NCBI GenBank assembly: GCA_023053685.1
Contig: JALIGW010000003.1
Coordinates: 139,886,126-139,950,125 of the forward strand
Direction of reading: 5' to 3'
Origin: Diadophis punctatus similis
Lineage: Eukaryota > Chordata > Lepidosauria > Squamata > Dipsadidae
DNA length: 64,000 nt
Shown here one piece after another: positions 1 to 11,774 of this stretch. Every line of letters starts with the position of its first letter. Within the stretch, counting starts at the first letter, position 1. The notes beneath the pieces were generated by a model that worked only from the letters and a program-made list of their open reading frames with translations, searched no databases and was not told the origin of the DNA. The translations under genes were made by a program, and so were the position numbers.

Positions 1-484
1 TTCCTTCTTCCTTTGCTTTCCTTCATTAGTAAGCCTGTTGGGATTGAATCATAATGTCAGAGGGAACTTACAATGATGCTGGGCCAAAGGCTACCAGATA
101 GCACTTTGCATATTTAGAATCAACTCCAATTTAAAATTATAAGTCTCAAAAAATTAAGAGTGTGATCTCTAGGACACTCCTCAATTTCTAAATTCATGTG
201 CAATTCCCTCACATAATAGCTCGAATGTGAGATTTTTTTAAAAACACAGATGTAAAATGCTTGATCTACAGTTTGCAGTACTGAATTACATTATGTAGAT
301 AATATGACATTTCCTCTGCCGGCATTTCTTTGGTACTTCAATTCACTTTAGTTTGCAGTGGAACTCATGGGGCTGTGATGAATTAATCAAAACTCAACTT
401 TGTTACATTTCACTTTTATTGATTTGTGTCTCCAACTTGGCTGAAATGTTCTTGTGATTTTTGGAAAATTATTATCATTATATC

Positions 485-1601
485 GAAGGTCAAAACGTAG
501 ATTTTTGAGAGCTACGTGTCCAATATATTCAAGTTGACAGGGAATGTTCCCCAAGGCAGCATACTAGGACCAACACTCTTTATACTTTATATAAATGACC
601 TTTGCGATCACATTACAAGCGACTGCGTTCTCTTTGCCGATGATGTAAAACTCTTCAACACCACCGACAACACTGCTATCCTCCAAAAAGACCTAGACTT
701 TGTGTCAGAATGGTCAAACATCTGGCAACTCCAAATCTCAACCAACAAATGCTCTGTCCTACACATTGGCAAAAAAAATCAGAACACCAAATACAAGCTG
801 AACAGACAAGACCTTACAGATGACCCTCACTCTGTCAAAGACCTTGGAATACTCATATCAAATGACCTAAGTGCCAAAGCCCACTGCAACAACATTGCCA
901 AAAAGGCTTCAAGAACTGTTAACCTAATCTTACGTAGCTTCTTCTCCGGTAATATCACACTACTAACCAGAGCATACAAAACATTCGCCAGACCAATCCT
1001 TGAATACAGCTCATCTGTCTGGAACCCACACCGCATATCGGACATAAATACATTATAAAGTGTCCAGAGATACTTTACAAGAAGAGTCCTCCACTCCTCT
1101 ACTCGCAACAGAATACCTTACGCAACCAGACTTGAAATCCTGGGCTTAGAAAGCTTAGAACTACGTCGCCTTTGGCACGACCTAAGCATAGCTCATAAAA
1201 TTATCTGCTACAACATCCTTTCTGTCAACGACTACTTCAGCTTCAACCACAACAATACACGAGCACACAACAGATACAAACTCAAAGTGAACCGCTCCAA
1301 ACTTGACTGTAGAAAATACGACTTTAGCAACAGTGGTAAATGCCTGGAACTCACTACCTGACTCTGTGGTTTCGTCACCAAACCCCCAAAACTTTACCCT
1401 TAGACTGTCCACTGTTGACCTCACCCGATTCCTAAGAGGTCAGTAAGGGGCATGCATAAGTGCACCAGCGTGCCTACCGTCCCTGTCCTAATGTTTCCTC
1501 TTATCAGTACCCATCTTATGTATATAAACAATGTTATATCTATGTATATTACCAACATGTACTTGACAAAAATAAATAAATAAAATAAATAAAAAATAAA
1601 A
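485..1601 (+). mobile_element. LINE, CR1-clade (L3-like), 5'-truncated copy
   Basis: Non-LTR retrotransposon fragment covering the second half of the reverse transcriptase, the C-terminal domain, a short 3' UTR and an A-rich AAATA/AATA tail ending near 1601. The 5' edge is a truncation inside the RT domain and is approximate. The 3' part (from about 1119) is closely matched by the copy at 48764-49231, and the minus-strand copy at 50164-51537 belongs to the same family. Assignment to the CR1 clade is from RT motifs and the tail; the L3-like label is tentative. Confidence 0.85.
516..1446 (+). pseudogene. Broken LINE reverse transcriptase, C-terminal half
   Basis: The open stretch 516-1058 encodes 180 residues of a LINE reverse transcriptase. 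It has the PQGSILGP motif at about residues 12-19 and the catalytic FADD (a Y/FADD box) at residues 40-43, followed by the thumb region and the segment ending KTFARPILEYSSSVWNP. The protein would copy element RNA at a nicked target. It is not functional here. A stop codon at 1056-1058 replaces the Glu found in the related copy near 51.4 kb (DINTIERV). Downstream, at about 1330, two bases are missing relative to the copy at 48764 (AACAGTGG against AACAGAGTGG), which shifts the frame. The expected end, LRGQ-stop, lies at 1444-1446. No start codon is meaningful because the copy is 5'-truncated. Confidence 0.85.
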
Positions 1602-1667
1602 TGCTTCAAGTCCCATCTCTCTGAAAGATGTGGGTTGATTCTCTGAGATGGCTCCCTTCCTTTAGAA

Positions 1668-1801
1668 CAGGGTCCTCAAACTTGGCAACTTTAAGACTGG
1701 TGGACTTCAACTCCCAGAATTCCCCAGCCAGCCTGGCTGGTTGAGGAATTCTTGGAGTTGAAGTCCTCTAGTCTTAAAGTTGCCCAATTTGAAGACCCCT
1801 G
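1668..1801. mobile_element. Palindromic hAT-type MITE (CAGGGTCCTC family)
   Basis: Two inverted arms built around CTTCAACTCCCAGAATTCC and its complement, with termini CAGGGTCC and GACCCCTG. The flanks CTTTAGAA and TCTTAGAA are an imperfect 8-bp target duplication (6/8). The same family recurs at 23813, 32037, 39422 and 40450. It has no coding capacity, and mobilisation by a hAT transposase is inferred from end sequence and duplication length. Confidence 0.75.
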
Positions 1802-1837
1802 TCTTAGAACATTGGAAGTTGAATCATGATAATTGGA

Positions 1838-1948
<111 letters not shown>

Positions 1949-2039
1949 GGTTTGAAACTTTTCCCTGCTGATCTAAATAGCTTCTTCTGGATAAGCAGTG
2001 AAACATTTCAAACCAAAAAAGAAAAGAAAAATTAGTTGT

Positions 2040-3080
2040 CATGACTCAACTTCCAGACAACTCTATTTAGATGACTGAGAATCTTCATCAGATTATTCTT
2101 TTAGAATAGGTTTTCCTCTGAGATAAAGATGGCTCTGTCCCTGATGATGTTTCAGAACCTGATGTTCAAATGCTGCTTTTTCAAGGAGCCTTCAAAGACT
2201 GAAGTATAAAGTGAGAAGATGTATTTTGTGATGCATATTATGTAATTTGGATCTTATCAATATATGGATTTTTAATTCTATGGTGCTTCTATTGTTATCA
2301 TTTATTATAATGTACTGGATTTTTGTAAATTGCTTAATCATCATAAAAGATCTAGAAATAAATAAATACCTGTTGAAACCAGAAATGTTTTTTTCCCCAT
2401 GAATACTTTTAATTACACTCTATTTCTACACCCAGATTATAGATTATTGTGATTTGATTTGATTTATTTGCTTGTTTTGCAAGTGAGCCAACAAGTAATT
2501 CCATTTTCCCCAGTGTTCCAGAACTAAGTGGCTTCTAAGAATCTGGGCTGAAAATGAACCACTTGAGGAAACTATCATGTAGATACTCACCACTCCATCT
2601 GACCAAAGTAATTCCTGGTATGAGTGACCCAGGACCCAAACAATACCAAAGATACTAATGGAATACTGAAATATATCAAGATCAACATTAACTCCTTTGG
2701 AAACCTGGAGTATTGTATTCCAAACATACTGTATTTGCTTTCCAACATTTTTATAATAAGATTGTATAGATCACCCAAATAATCCTATGTATAACATATT
2801 TTGGCTTGAGAAAATCAGCAGCATGGCATGGAGAAGCCACCCACATGATGTAAACTGTGTTTGTGGTGGAACAGCAAAATAAAATAGGAATAGTTTTGTA
2901 TAAAGCAATAAATGCAAACAATTGCTTTGGTGCTGAAGCAAGTAGAATTTAGTGCTAAGTAAGCATTTTTCTATAGCTCTGATGGAATTATGAGATTAAT
3001 ACCCTAGCATTATCCAAACAAAGCAACTGCTAAGCTGAAAAAAAACTAGAAGAATGGAACAATAACTCCTGGATAATGGT
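2040..3080. other. Unique AT-rich DNA, nothing recognised
   Basis: No gene, RNA or clear repeat seen. A short A-rich AAATAAATA stretch near 2355 could be an old LINE tail. Confidence 0.5.
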
Positions 3081-3083
3081 TGG

Positions 3084-3152
3084 CATGCTGGCTGGGGAAT
3101 TCTGGGAGTTGAAGTTCAGACAGCTTCAAGTTGCCAAGGTTGGGAAACACTG
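3084..3152. mobile_element. Single arm of a palindromic hAT-type MITE
   Basis: Matches one arm (GAATTCTGGGAGTTGAAG... ending GGGAAACACTG) of the family seen whole at 32037-32172. The second arm is missing. Confidence 0.7.
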
Positions 3153-3250
3153 GACTAGATGGACTCCTTCCTTTCTCTTTCTAAATTACACAGTGAAGAG
3201 GAAAGCATGTGCTGGCTAAAGTATAACATTCAGTTATGTATCATTTAGCC

Positions 3251-3553
3251 CAGGGGAGGGTTCTGGTTATGTTCGCTACCGGTGTGCATCGCAAGCATGC
3301 ACGGAAGTGAAATCGCGTCCCACCATGCGATTTCACTTCCGCATATGCTCAGGACGACATTACAAGCCGAAACACAGCTGAGGAGCTTCTCAGCTGTGCT
3401 TCGGAGGAAGAATAAAGGTCAGTATTCACACAAGGGTGGGTGGGAGGGCTTTTTCCCGACAGCTCAGGATGCGGAGAAGCACCAAAAATGACATCATCGC
3501 TGGGCTCCTACTGGAGCTGCACTCCGCACCGCACCGGTAGGAACCCACCACTG
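3251..3553. mobile_element. hAT-type MITE, 303 bp
   Basis: Starts CAGGGGAGGGTTCTGG and ends GGAACCCACCACTG, which are inverted. The 8-bp flanks ATTTAGCC and ATTCAGCC differ at one base. The inner termini carry CTACCGGTGTG and CACCGGTAGG. An internal palindrome, GAAGTGAAATCGC with its complement, lies near 3305-3342. Member of the 'CAGTGGTGGGTTCCTACCGG' group that recurs across the window. Confidence 0.85.
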
Positions 3554-3714
3554 ATTCAGCCTATGCCATTAGGAACTCTCTGGTGTGCAATCTGTACAGT
3601 AATTCATATAAATTGGCAAACAGTTGCACACAGTGCCTTAGCATTTACGTTTTTTAGGAGGCCAAATGTCACAAAAAGGGCAGCAGTTTTGTCAGTATAA
3701 GTTACAGTGATATC

Positions 3715-3971
3715 TTGATACTCAACTGCTTTGAAATGCATCAATTCGGTACTCAATGCATTTTGGCACACACAATTTGTTCTGGTACTCACTGTTTGAT
3801 TGGTATTCAGCATACAAGCTAAACATTTTGGTGTTGTAGCTTGTGTTGTAGCATGGCTGCCTTATGACTCACTACATTATTCCTTCTGGGAATAATTTGT
3901 TTGGTACTCATTGTTTTTGGTACGCAACGGGCCTATGAGAACCAATTAACAATGAATACTGAGTACCACTG
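3715..3971. mobile_element. TA-flanked MITE (Tc1/mariner, Tigger-like)
   Basis: Termini CAGTGATATCTTGATACTC and GAGTACCACTG are inverted and flanked by TA at 3713-3714 and 3972-3973. Ends of the CAGTGGTACCTCGGTACTC type and a TA duplication point to the Tc1/mariner superfamily, pogo/Tigger branch. Length is 257 bp with no coding sequence. Confidence 0.75.
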
Positions 3972-4250
3972 TAACTTGTGGTCTTTTGTCCATATTGGGT
4001 GGAAATTCTAGGGGTTGTGATCTCAAAAGATCTGGTGGCCATGAAGTACACACTAAATACTTAAGAAAGATTGTCTGCTTAGTCTCGTCTGCTTCAGATC
4101 TGCACAGCCACATCCCAAATGATTTTAAGGAAATAATTATTTGAAATAAATAACAATACAATTATATATTTTTCATAAAGAGTACAGAATATAGAATAAC
4201 AGAGTTGGAACGGGCCTTGTAGTCCAACCCTCTAGCAGGAGACCCTATAC

Positions 4251-5920
4251 CAGAGGTGGGTTCCTGCCAGTTCGGACTGGTTCTATAGAACCAGTAGCGG
4301 GAATTTTCCCCCGCTCGCCGAACCGGCAGGGATGGCTGGCTGGACACGCCCCTGAACAGGCTCTCTCGGTGGCGCCATAGGTTTTTCACTTGTGTGCATG
4401 CGCAGAAGCTGCTTTTTTTTTGCTTCTGTGCATGTGCAGAAGCTGGGTTTTTAAGCACTCATGAGCACATTTACTCGTGAACATGGTGCTCACAAGTAAA
4501 CTGCAGATTAGAGGCAGCCAGCAGATCACTGACTTACTGCCTTTTCCTCTCTGACTTCTGTTAGCAGAGAGAAGGAAGAGGCAGAGGTGAGCCTTTCCCC
4601 CACTCCTGCTGCTGTGAGGGCTTTGCAGCATGGAGACTTCTTCCTCCATAGGCTGCAAGGACGGGAGGGTTTGGGGAGGGAAGCGTGGCACATTAAAGAA
4701 AGATAAAAGGGAAGAGGGTGGGGAGTGGGTGGGATGGGAGAGTTGCGCATCTCGCAGTGGAGCGCAATTTGAGGGTGGCAGATGGGGCGGAAGGGCCGTG
4801 AGATGTGCATCTTACCGGAGACTGGCAGCTCTGGATCTTGCAGCTTTTTCGGGGTTTTCTTTAAAAAAAACATCTCTCCAGCCGAGCTTGAAACCTTGTT
4901 CAGGAGGGGGACGTCAGGCAGCATCCCCCCCCTCCTGCATCCTCGGAGTCTGTAGCCTTGGAGCAACTCCTGGCCCTTGCACAGTAAATAAAACTTCTCG
5001 CCAGTGGAAGAAGTTAATTACCTCGCATTCACGAGTTTTGCTTTACTGTGCAAGGGCCTGCAGTCGCCAAGAGAGGAGGGGAGGGAAATGCTGCCCAACT
5101 GCTCCCTCATGAAGCAACTTTGGAAGTTTTCAAGCTTATCTGGAGAGGCATTTTTTTTAAAGAAAACCCCAAAAAAGCCACAAAATCCGGAGCTGCCAGT
5201 CTCTGGTAAGATGCGCGTCTCACAGTGGGACACAATTTGGGGGTGGGGCAGGGCATGGGGAGGGAGGGCTGTGAGACATTACTTGGTCCAGATATTTTAG
5301 GGACCCCCTCCAATATTGCACCTAAACCGCAATAGGAGGAACCCGTGGTGGGGTGGGGGTGACACGCTTGACTGTGTGACAAGTGCATGTGTGCAATCTG
5401 GGCTCTATGGTTTCCCATGGCTCCCGTCGCACCTGGGGGTGTTTTGGGGGGTTGCAGGTGGTTCCTCCTCCCCCCCTTGTCCCGAGCCAGGATCGGGTGA
5501 ACTTTCCTCCCTCCCTGCTTGCACAGTCCAGCACCTCACCTGCATTTTTTCCTGTCTCCCACCCTTTCCTTCCCGTTGTCACCCACCCCCCACTTGCCCA
5601 CCAGATTTATAAACCTAGGCGTGTCCTCCGGGATGCAAAGTTGAATGCTTCGATTCCTTCTAGGAAACTTATGGCTTTTCCACATCCTAAATCCTCCGGC
5701 GGTCTATTTTGGGAAGTTTTTCCCCTCTCTTCTCCCCCCCTATTTCCTGTCAGAGTCCCAAATTTTTTTGCCACAGTTTCAGTGGGCGTGGCTAGGTGGA
5801 GGGGGTCATGTGACTGAGTGCGCATGAGTGACGGCAAGTTGGCCATGCCCACTCAGTCACATGCCCCCCACTTAGCCACGCCCACAGAACCGGTAGTAAA
5901 AAATTTAGAACCCACCCCTG
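4251..5920. mobile_element. hAT-type non-autonomous element, 1.67 kb, with foldback cargo
   Basis: Begins CAGAGGTGGGTTCCTGCC and ends TTAGAACCCACCCCTG. The flanks are a perfect 8-bp duplication, CCCTATAC, at 4243-4250 and 5921-5928, inside a CR1 element. It encodes no recognisable transposase. The interior is GC-rich and folds back on itself (see the inverted repeat at 4745-5280). It also contains a ~50-bp block (5679-5736) that recurs outside any such element at 19260-19311. Superfamily is inferred from the 8-bp duplication and the CAG...CTG ends. Confidence 0.85.
4745..5280. repeat. Long imperfect inverted repeat inside hAT-type element
   Basis: CATCTTACCGGAGACTGGCA at 4808-4827 is mirrored by TGCCAGTCTCTGGTAAGATG at 5194-5213. 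CCCTTGCACAGTAAA near 4974 mirrors TTTACTGTGCAAGGG near 5042. The poly-A tract and ACATCTCTCCAG side near 4862 mirrors CTGGAGAGGCAT near 5140. The centre is near 5012. Confidence 0.8.
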
Positions 5921-6609
5921 CCCTATACCATTTCTGACAAGTACTGTCCAGCCTCTTCTTGAAAGCTTCCAGTGATGAAGCAGCCACAATTTCTGAAGGC
6001 AAGCTGTTCCATTGGTCAATTGTTCTCACTGTCAGAAAATTTCTCCTTATATATTTCTGTTTATGTATTAATAGCAAAATACATGTACATTTCTTAGTTT
6101 ATTTCTGGCTTTATCATTACTCCTTTACAATAAAGTCTGGTCATCTTTAACACCCAACGGGCTCTTAATGAACCATGCAGACTTCTGTAAATTCTCCACT
6201 GCTACAAATGCTTGTCACTAATTCATGCTATTTGTTCTAATAATAAGCAAATCATCCAATATTTGGTGCAATGAAACTAATCTGCTTTATGGATGCTGCA
6301 TTTCAATCCAAGTGTTTTCAGTCGACTGAGATAATGGGCATGTCTTTGTTGCCACTAATACGTGATAACAAGAGTCACATGACTCAAACGTTAAGGCGAT
6401 ATCAGGCCACAACGCCTGTGTTTATCACCAGATACCTACCAAGCAGCCAAGTACAGTACAATACTAAAGAATTGAATTACACATCAGGAAATCCCTGATA
6501 CAAATTGTAAATTCAAACTCAGGTAATCTTTTTTTTTTAGCTTTTTTAAAATTCTGCCTTTATTATTTTTATAAATAACTCAAGATATGGAACATACAAA
6601 TACTCCTTC

Positions 6610-6745
6610 CTGCCCCTATTTTCTCCACTTCAAGGTGGGTTGGGTTGAGAATGACTAGCCCAAAGCCACCCAGCCAGCTAAAGTGAGACTAGAGCTCACA
6701 GCCTCCTAGTTTCTAGCTGGTGCCCTAACCACTTCAGACACCAAA
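6610..6745 (-). mobile_element. tRNA-type SINE (family B) fragment
   Basis: In reverse it carries the GGTTAGGGCACCAGCTAGAA box A-like segment and the GCTGGGTGGCTTTGGGCTAG middle that define the same SINE found at 21557-22540 and 47822-48395. Diverged. Confidence 0.6.
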
Positions 6746-6963
6746 TAATTCTTTTATCATACAGAATAATCCCGGTGATCTGACAGGATTGTAATAAATT
6801 AATATAACTAAGGACTTTTAATGTTTTAAAATGGTATGTAAATGGAAAACAATGTAATAAATATATTGCCTATAATGAACACAGTTATTAAATGGATTTT
6901 GGCTTCCTAACTATGTAATCAGTGGATTGTGCACATACAGGCAATTCCTTTTTGTGTCCACTC

Positions 6964-7485
6964 CAGTGGTGGGTTCCTACCGGTGCGGTCCACTCTATAG
7001 CACCGGTAGCGGCCCGCTGGTGACGTCACAGTACCGGTGTGGTCGGTTGCTGGTGCCTGGGCGACGCCATTTAAAAAATTTTTAATTTTTTTTTAAAAAA
7101 AATTCTTCTGCGCATGCCCAGAAACCGAGTTTCCGGCACTGCGCATGCGCTGCCTTCCTACCCCACAGTGAGTCCAAGCAGGGGAGGATGGCTGAGGGAG
7201 CGCGTGAGATGCTGAAAGAACGGGCGGCAGGAGCTATCTCCATTCCCCTCCCTTCAGCAGTCCGAGAAGCCATGAACGCGCGGTGATGATCCTAGGCATT
7301 TTCGCACGTTCGAGGCTTCTCGAGCTGCTGAGGGGAGGGGGAATGGGCGGCAGGACCTATCTCAGTTCCCCTCCCTTCAGCAGTCTGAGAAGCCACGCCC
7401 ACCCGGTCACATGGCTGGCAAGCCACACCCACAAAATAAGCCACGCCCACAGAGTGGTAGTAAAAAAAATAGGAACCCGCCCCTG
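6964..7485. mobile_element. hAT-type MITE, 522 bp
   Basis: Ends CAGTGGTGGGTTCCTACCGG and AGGAACCCGCCCCTG, with 8-bp flanks GTCCACTC and GTCCACCC (7/8). Carries CTGCGCATGCGCTG at 7139-7152. Same subfamily as 21579-22342 (forward) and 33202-33689 (reverse). No coding sequence. Confidence 0.9.
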
Positions 7486-8097
7486 GTCCACCCATGATAG
7501 TTTTGAGATATTGTAGCACATTTTTAAAATAAGAACAGAAAAAACTGACTTGCTGCATCACACCATAGGCTCTAATAAATAATTGCCTAGGATTTATTCC
7601 TGAAAATTTATAATAGTAGTTGGAAATCAAGATGCATCTAAAATGTTCTATTTCAGGAAGCTATCCATCTCTATATAGAAACCATCAAATATGAAGGAAA
7701 GGAGTCAGTGTCATATATTATGGTTTAGAGGAAGACAGCCATATGCCAAATAAAATCAGTCTAATTTTCAGTCTCCCGAATTAAGTTTTTCACTTGTAAC
7801 CTTGGAGTTGGAGGCATGGTGGATACAAAGCAGAATGGCTAAAAGTTGTTAAATAAATACAAGATGCGGAATGGTAGGTAAAGGGAGAGACAGGTTTTGG
7901 GAAGAAATTGGAAACAGTTTGTAAAAGGTCTGCTGACTCCAGGTTACAGTTGAACTAGCCCCATCTTTAAGTGTCCTGCATAGAAAGGGAGAATAAATTG
8001 AAGGGGAAAAGCTAGTGGAAGGGAGGAGAGAAAGGGAGAGGGCAGAGAAAAGGAGAGGGTGAGAATGGAGGGAGGGAGGTAGAGAGATGTAGGAAGT
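7486..8097. other. Unique DNA with GA-rich stretch
   Basis: No gene recognised. From about 7985 the strand is purine-rich (GGGAGAGAAAGG-like), running up to the LTR. Confidence 0.5.
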
Positions 8098-8674
8098 TAG
8101 CACCCACCCCCTCCTAGAAAAATGAAATATCCTAGGAAATATTGAAAAAGGAAAGAGTATGTTTCCCTGAATGAGGAAAAGAGAAACATGTTTTAAATAC
8201 AAAGCAGCTTCCTGCAGCTCCCTGCCCCCACCCTTGCCACATTCCTCCCACCTAGCCTGGAACAGTCTTCTACATAACAAAGAACCATAATAGGAATCCC
8301 AAAGCCCTTTCATAACACGTGGGACCTGGTAAGATTCCATCAACCATGCCCCTGGGATTCAGGACAGCCCACAAGAGTTGCCCCAGCATGCCCCTGGGAA
8401 TCTGACAGCCAATGGAATACATTTCTGTATAGGAACAGGAAACAGTTAGGGAGGGGCCCAAGAGAGAGTATAAAGCAAGAACTCCCAGCATTTTGTCCTT
8501 CCTTTTCTCTTCACTCACATCTACTCAAAGGTAGCATGTGATCTACCTTTTCTGTACAGGGGCTCGTGCCATGTGCTCCTGTCCACCATTAAACCTTCTT
8601 TCCAAGCAACTTCCATGAATCCAGTGTCTTTTTCCCCACTTGGAACTGAACCCAGAAGGATATTCCTTACAACA
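8098..8674 (+). mobile_element. Solo LTR of an endogenous retrovirus-like element
   Basis: 577-bp block starting TGTAGGA and ending TTACAACA, matched over its whole length by 43739-44342. It has the layout of a long terminal repeat: a TATA box (TATAAA) at 8469-8474, then a polyadenylation signal (ATTAAA) at 8588-8593 and a short tail. GAGA flanks both sides, though the surrounding GA-rich DNA weakens that as a duplication. No gag, pol or env coding sequence is adjacent, so it is probably a recombination-derived solo LTR. Orientation is from TATA and polyadenylation signal order. The class is uncertain; a 4-bp duplication would fit a gamma-like retrovirus or a Ty3-type element. Confidence 0.78.
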
Positions 8675-9345
8675 GAGAGAAAGAGAGAGATGCCTGAAAC
8701 ATATACAAGACTTCAACTTGGAGTGTTAAAAGTGCTGTGTATGTGTATACGTGTATGTGTGAGAGAGAGAAGAAAGAAAGAGCATTTGAAACCAGCAGAG
8801 TTCCCCTCTACTGGCCAAAAGACTATTTGTGAGCAACAGATGCTGAAGAAACAGCACCAGACCTTAGGCAAGGAATGCCAAAGCAACCAGTGGCAGCTGA
8901 ATCGCTAGGATGCAGAATCCTGGATGTCTCACCTATGGAAAGCTGAGATTGGCAAATAGCCAGTTTCAGGTGACATTGACGAAGAGAATTATCTGAACGC
9001 ATTTTGGAAGGGTGGGGCAGTTGTTTGGTTACTGGGCTGTTCCTTCAATCCTTCAGTTCTTTGTGTGCTGTGGTTGTTCTGTTCCTATGTGGTTTCTAAT
9101 AATGTAAGAAAACATTGCAAAAGAGTTCACAACTAGTTACTTCACACTTACTGGATGTCCCTGGAAAGGATGGAAGTCCCACTTGGAAGGACCCTGCTGG
9201 TGAAGGGACTAGCAGCAAATGGAATGAGAAGCTGGAAAAGATTCTGCCTGGCAAAATTTGCAGCTCTTGAATTCAGAACAAGTTCCAATGCATACTCAGA
9301 GCTACACACTTTTAAGATTGAATGCAGCTGTTGCTAGCATTAGTC

Positions 9346-9587
9346 CAGGGGTGAAATTCAAAATTTTCTCCTACCGGTTCTGTGGGCGTGGCTTGGTGGG
9401 TGTGGCAGGGGAAGGATACTGTACAATCTCCATTCCACCCCACTCCAGGGGAAGAGTACTGCAAAATCTCCATTCCCACCCCACTCTGGGGCCAGCCAGA
9501 GGTGGTATTTACCGGTTCTCCGAACTACTCACAATTTCCGCTACCAGTTCTCCAGAACCTGTCAGAACCTGCTGAATTTCACCCCTG
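9346..9587. mobile_element. hAT-type MITE (CAGGGGTGAAATTCA family), 242 bp
   Basis: Inverted ends CAGGGGTGAAATTCAA and GCTGAATTTCACCCCTG with a perfect 8-bp duplication, CATTAGTC, at 9338-9345 and 9588-9595. It contains two direct copies of AATCTCCATTCC(A/C)(A/C)CCCCACTC near 9427 and 9467. A relative lies at 56629-57023. Confidence 0.92.
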
Positions 9588-9595
9588 CATTAGTC

Positions 9596-10545
9596 TCCTT
9601 TAGTTGCAAAGCTCTGTTTGGACTCTCTTCGGATATTTGATTTCCATCTGAAATCAGAGCCCTTTATATCATCTGTATTAAATCTTCTTTCCCTTACCTT
9701 TGACACAAAGTTAGCATCTTATTTACTGAGTTTCTATATTCCAGTGTTTGTGCATGCATTTTTAAAAAGTTGCTCTCCCACCAAGCCCTTCTTCACCTCT
9801 TCACGCAGACAGATTTTTGAATGCCAAATTAGCCCCACACTGTCACAGTCAGTCTCTTAGAAAGACTTCTGAATATAGATTTAAGGCTGGGATTTTTTTC
9901 AGGGGAAGAAGAAGGGAAACCTGTAAGTTGAGCACAAAGAACCCTGGTGGTTGAAATTTTTTACAAATTCTCTAGTATCATAAAATCATGTCCATGATTA
10001 TTAGTTCTTTACCAGCTTGGGAAATGGATGGGTTGGAAAATGTGAATATCAGAGGTTTGCTGGGAAAGGAATGAAACACTTTCCATTTGTAGTGAATAGT
10101 CAAGAATAATTACACCCTTAAACAGAGCACATTGTTCTATATGAATAATGATTAAAACTGGGCTTTATTGCTTTCTCTGATGTGCTTTCCCTGATGTGAA
10201 CACCATCCTGCGTATTGGCCAACTTTAGTGTCACTCACAAAGTTGATAAGCAGTCCTATCAACCTGATTACCCAGGTCATTATTAAAAAGTGTTCACTAA
10301 TACTAGACCCAAGACAGATCTCTCTGGAACCTCAGTGGCTACTGCTGTTTCAGGTTGGAGGATTCTTTGTGCTCATCAGTTGTGGACCTATCTTAGTATA
10401 GTGGCACCCAAATCCCATTGTAACAGTTGATCAATGAGGGTGACATGTGATACCTTGTTAAAAACTTTAATGAAATCATGGCAAATTATAACTATGGCAT
10501 TACCAACAAAAAGAGTGTTGATTATGGAGGTATATATAGTTGATA
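9596..10545. other. Unique DNA, nothing recognised
   Basis: No gene or clear repeat seen. The region around 10200-10480 reads like an old, diverged LINE (fragments resembling the reverse complement of RT), but not well enough to call. Confidence 0.4.
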
Positions 10546-10547
10546 AT

Positions 10548-10714
<167 letters not shown>

Positions 10715-10867
10715 GAATCACCTGAGGAATGTAATTGTCTCGTGTACTAATTTATATGATGTGCTATCATCTGAAAATACATAACAGGAAAAGGTACAAA
10801 GAATTGTAGAGAACCCATTTTTTTAGAATACAAGGCGGAAAAAAATTAATGTACTTAGAACCAATTA

Positions 10868-11692
10868 ATGTACTTAGAACTAATCAAATTTGCAGATGAC
10901 ACCAAGCTGGTGGGAATAGCAAACACCCCAGAGGACAGACTCAAAATCCAGAGGGACCTCGACAGACTCGAACACTGGGCCCAAACCAATAAAATGAAAT
11001 TTAACACGGAGAAAAGTAAAATTCTGTACCTAGGTAAGAAGAATCAAAAATACACATACAAACTGGGCGAAACCACACTCAATAGCAGCGATTGCGAGAG
11101 GGATCTCGGAGTCCTGGTAGACAGCCAACTAAATATGGGCCAGCAGTGTGCAGCAGCAGCCAAAAAGGCCAACACAGTCCTGAGCTGCATAAATAGAGGG
11201 ATACAACCAAGGACCAGAGAGATACTAGTACCACTCTATAAAGCCTTGGTCTGGCCACACCTAGAGTACTGCATCCAGTTTTGGTCACCACACTACAAAA
11301 AAGACATTGTAACTCTAGAGAAAGTACAAAAGAGAGCAACCAGGATGATAAAGGGTCTGAAAAATGAAACATACAAAGAGCGGTTGCAGGAACTGAGCTT
11401 GGCCAGTCTGGCGAAGAGAAGGACCAGGGGTGACATGATAGCAGTGTTCCAATACTTGAGGGGATGCCACAGAGAGGAGGGGGTCAGGCTGTACTCTATG
11501 GCACCAGAAAGCCAAACAAGGAATAACGGATGGAAGCTGACCAAGGAGAGATTCAACCTGGAAGTGAGGAGAAACTTTCTGACGGTGAGAGTGATCAACC
11601 AGTGGAACAGCTTGCCAGCGGAGGTTGTGAGAGCCCCAACATTTGCGACCTTCAAGGAGAGACTGGACTGCCATCTGTCGCAAATGGTGTAG
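10868..11692 (+). CDS. CR1 reverse transcriptase, C-terminal part (open)
   Basis: An uninterrupted 274-residue frame ending at the natural stop. It begins inside the RT palm with FADDTKL (FADD at residues 8-11), then GVLVDSQLNMGQQCAAAAKKAN, the thumb segment LVWPHLEYCIQFWSP, and the conserved C-terminal run RRNFLTVRVINQWNSLPAEV. These are the standard CR1 ORF2 signatures in the standard order. The endonuclease domain and most of the RT are missing, so it cannot retrotranspose by itself. The lack of any stop or frameshift over 0.8 kb suggests a fairly recent insertion. The first seven codons derive from flanking DNA, and the ATG there is not a native start. Confidence 0.9.
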   Translation: MYLELIKFADDTKLVGIANTPEDRLKIQRDLDRLEHWAQTNKMKFNTEKSKILYLGKKNQKYTYKLGETTLNSSDCERDLGVLVDSQLNMGQQCAAAAKKANTVLSCINRGIQPRTREILVPLYKALVWPHLEYCIQFWSPHYKKDIVTLEKVQKRATRMIKGLKNETYKERLQELSLASLAKRRTRGDMIAVFQYLRGCHREEGVRLYSMAPESQTRNNGWKLTKERFNLEVRRNFLTVRVINQWNSLPAEVVRAPTFATFKERLDCHLSQMV

Positions 11693-11772
11693 GAACTCCT
11701 GCTTGAGCAGGGGGTTGGACTAGATGACTTACAAGGTCCCTTCCAACTCTAATAATAAATCAAATCAAAACC
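10884..11772 (+). mobile_element. CR1 LINE, 5'-truncated, complete 3' end
   Basis: From the RT catalytic box to the CR1 3' terminus GGTTGGACTAGATGACTTAC / GGTCCCTTCCAACTCTAATA and an AATAAATCAAATCAAA tail. The 5' edge is a truncation. Just upstream the 16-bp string TTAATGTACTTAGAAC is duplicated in tandem (10847-10881). Confidence 0.92.
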
Positions 11773-11774
11773 AT

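Larger units (their letters stand above)
4192..6056 (-). mobile_element. CR1 LINE 3' end, split by a hAT element
   Basis: CR1 3' UTR/C-terminal sequence in reverse. It has AATAACAGAGTTGGAACGGG at 4193-4212, then resumes at 5929 with sequence encoding the 'FLTVRTIDQWNSLPSEIVAASSLEAFKKRLDS' segment on the minus strand. The middle (4251-5920) is a foreign hAT-type insertion, and the CR1 reads through once it and one copy of the duplication are set aside. Confidence 0.85.
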